DNA from: Caryophanales bacterium
GTDB lineage: Bacteria > Bacillota > Bacilli > Exiguobacteriales > Exiguobacteriaceae
Assembly: GCA_902362975.1 (NCBI GenBank)
Contig: CABIYO010000003.1
Location: 1-64,000, forward strand
Direction of reading: 5' to 3'
DNA length: 64,000 bases
Part shown: piece by piece, positions 63,105 through 64,000 of the stretch
Position numbering within the stretch: the stretch's first letter is position 1
Layout of the letters: each line of letters opens with the position of its first letter
Translations under genes and position numbers: made by a program
Notes under the pieces: generated by a model
The model's database searches: none
Seen by the model: the letters and a program-made list of their open reading frames with translations, nothing else
What the model was told of the DNA's origin: nothing

Positions 63105-63336
63105 GATAATGACGCTGTGAAGAAAGCGAAGTAGTCGACGGGCCTCTTGTTCAGAAAGCTAGTGGTTGCTGTGAACTAGCCAATGTCAATCGATGAATTA
63201 CACTTTTAGAGCGTGCCTTTGGGCCGGTTCGAGACCGTTATCTCTCGCTCAAGCGGTCGCAAATTGCGACAAGTAGGGTGGTACCGCGGAATCTCCGTCC
63301 CTTCTCTTATGAGAAGGGACGTTTTTTTATGTCAAT
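63105..63336 (+). promoter_or_regulatory. T-box leader of tyrS
   Basis: The T-box GGGTGGTACCGCGG lies at about 63277-63291, and the terminator (CGTCCCTTCTC pairing with GAGAAGGGACG, then a T-run) at about 63297-63337. A TAC within GATGAATTACAC at about 63192-63204 is the probable tyrosine specifier. The gene that follows is tyrS, which agrees. Confidence 0.94.
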
Positions 63337-63352
63337 CGAAGGAGTGGAACAG

Positions 63353-64000
63353 ATGGAACTATTAAAAGACTTAGAGTTTCGAGGGCTTGTCAACCAAATG
63401 ACAGATGAAGAAGGATTGAAAGAACAACTGAAACAACCGACGACGTTATACACGGGATTTGATCCGACAGCGGACTCGCTTCATATCGGGCACTTGCTCC
63501 CAATCTTGACGCTAAAACGTTTCCAACAAGCAGGGCATCAGGTCATCGCGCTCGTCGGTGGGGCGACAGGGATGATCGGAGACCCGTCTGGTCGTTCGGA
63601 TGAACGTTCATTGAACACGTTGGATACGGTCAAACTCTTCTCCGATCGAATCAAAGATCAGTTGAGCCGATTCCTTCCACTTGAAGGGGAGAACCCGATC
63701 ACGATTCGCAACAACTACGAATGGACGGAAGAGATGTCGATTATCGACTTCCTGCGCGACATTGGGAAGCACTTCCCAATCAGTTACATGCTTGCGAAAG
63801 ACTCCGTCGATTCACGCATGGAAAACGGGATCTCGTACACAGAGTTCTCTTACATGTTGCTCCAATCTTACGATTTCTTGAAACTATACGAGACAGAGAA
63901 ATGTCGTCTTCAAGTCGGTGGAAGTGATCAGTGGGGGAACATCACGGCAGGTCTTGAATTGATTCGTCGCTTTGGTCACTCTGAAAAAGCGTTCGGTCTT
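63353..64000 (+). CDS. tyrS: Tyrosyl-tRNA synthetase (partial, runs off the window)
   Basis: The first 216 codons are present. The start at 63353 follows GGAGTGG. The product begins MELLKDLEFRGLVNQ, then LYTGFDPTADSLHIGHLLPI, with the class I HIGH motif, then GGATGMIGDPSGRSDERS and LQVGGSDQWGNITAGLELI for tyrosine and ATP binding. The KMSKS loop and the S4 domain lie beyond the window. It is regulated by the T-box upstream. It is the last gene in the ytp-acu neighbourhood, as in Bacillus. Confidence 0.96.
   Translation, partial: MELLKDLEFRGLVNQMTDEEGLKEQLKQPTTLYTGFDPTADSLHIGHLLPILTLKRFQQAGHQVIALVGGATGMIGDPSGRSDERSLNTLDTVKLFSDRIKDQLSRFLPLEGENPITIRNNYEWTEEMSIIDFLRDIGKHFPISYMLAKDSVDSRMENGISYTEFSYMLLQSYDFLKLYETEKCRLQVGGSDQWGNITAGLELIRRFGHSEKAFGL

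Noticed and set aside
1..64000. CRISPR arrays, tRNA or rRNA genes, prophage
   Set aside because: No regularly spaced repeats, no cloverleaf or rRNA motifs and no phage genes were seen on reading; a tRNAscan or CRISPR search was not run.

Overview
The window reads as a chromosomal segment of a low-to-mid GC Gram-positive bacterium of the Bacillales. Ribosome binding sites are strong (AAGGAGG type), intrinsic terminators and T-box and S-box leaders are plentiful, and the gene order copies two Bacillus subtilis neighbourhoods (yugE-yugG-yugH-yugI-yugJ-pgi, and the ytkD/ytmA/pckA/metK to ytlP/amyX/ytmP/trmB/ytoP/ytpP/ytpQ/ytpR/murC/ytxG/ytxH/aroA/ccpA/acuCBA/acsA/tyrS run). Overall gene content and style suggest Exiguobacterium; this is inference, not a database result. 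No tRNA, rRNA, CRISPR array or intact insertion sequence was seen.

Layout. 1-405: truncated copy of a repeated terminator cassette carrying a transposase remnant. 406-4225 (minus): class Ib ribonucleotide reductase nrdE-nrdI-nrdF, with NrdR-like boxes upstream. 4745-7715: DUF1871 protein, Nfu_N-like protein, glycosyltransferase, Lrp-type regulator and aminotransferase, mostly overlapping or tightly spaced. 7697-8491: second cassette copy, a siderophore-monooxygenase pseudogene and a possible small RNA. 8492-12681: S1-domain protein, frameshifted Gfo/Idh/MocA dehydrogenase, iron alcohol dehydrogenase, pgi. 12781-13999: ytkD Nudix hydrolase and a ytmA-like hydrolase, followed by the third cassette copy. 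14192-17545: pckA (minus) facing an S-box riboswitch and metK. 17583-22443: YtxH-like protein, GNAT, hydrolase, ytqB-ytqA, an MFS exporter. 22470-25143: T-box leader and leuS. 25255-29201: hypothetical anchored protein, NTP pyrophosphatase-like protein, decayed DUF2268 protease, flavoprotein. 29346-31756: MurJ-type flippase and rRNA pseudouridine synthase. 31852-40334: small HTH regulator, pepV, MFS, ytlP, a NERD-like protein, pullulanase, ytmP, a 36-residue membrane peptide and trmB. 40440-47983: membrane protein, dhaKLM (minus), ytoP, PTS EIIC-like permease, ytpP, ytpQ, ytpR. 48038-50708: an SftA-like protein without its motor, murC, dps. 50711-51351: a 640-base non-coding element with nested inverted repeats. 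51353-56090: M29 aminopeptidase, ytxG, ytxH, aroA, ccpA. 56143-60447: acuC-acuB-acuA divergent from acsA. 60488 to the end: class A PBP with a repetitive tail, then a T-box leader and partial tyrS.

The genes form a coherent central-metabolism block. CcpA is encoded here, and two cre-like sites lie upstream of pckA and between acuA and acsA, so the gluconeogenic and acetate genes may be under its control. AcuA and AcuC are the acetylase and deacetylase that set AcsA activity. The accessory signals are small: the three-copy bidirectional terminator cassette that provides the stop codons of two genes, the 640-base palindromic element after dps, the motorless SftA, and several decaying accessory genes.
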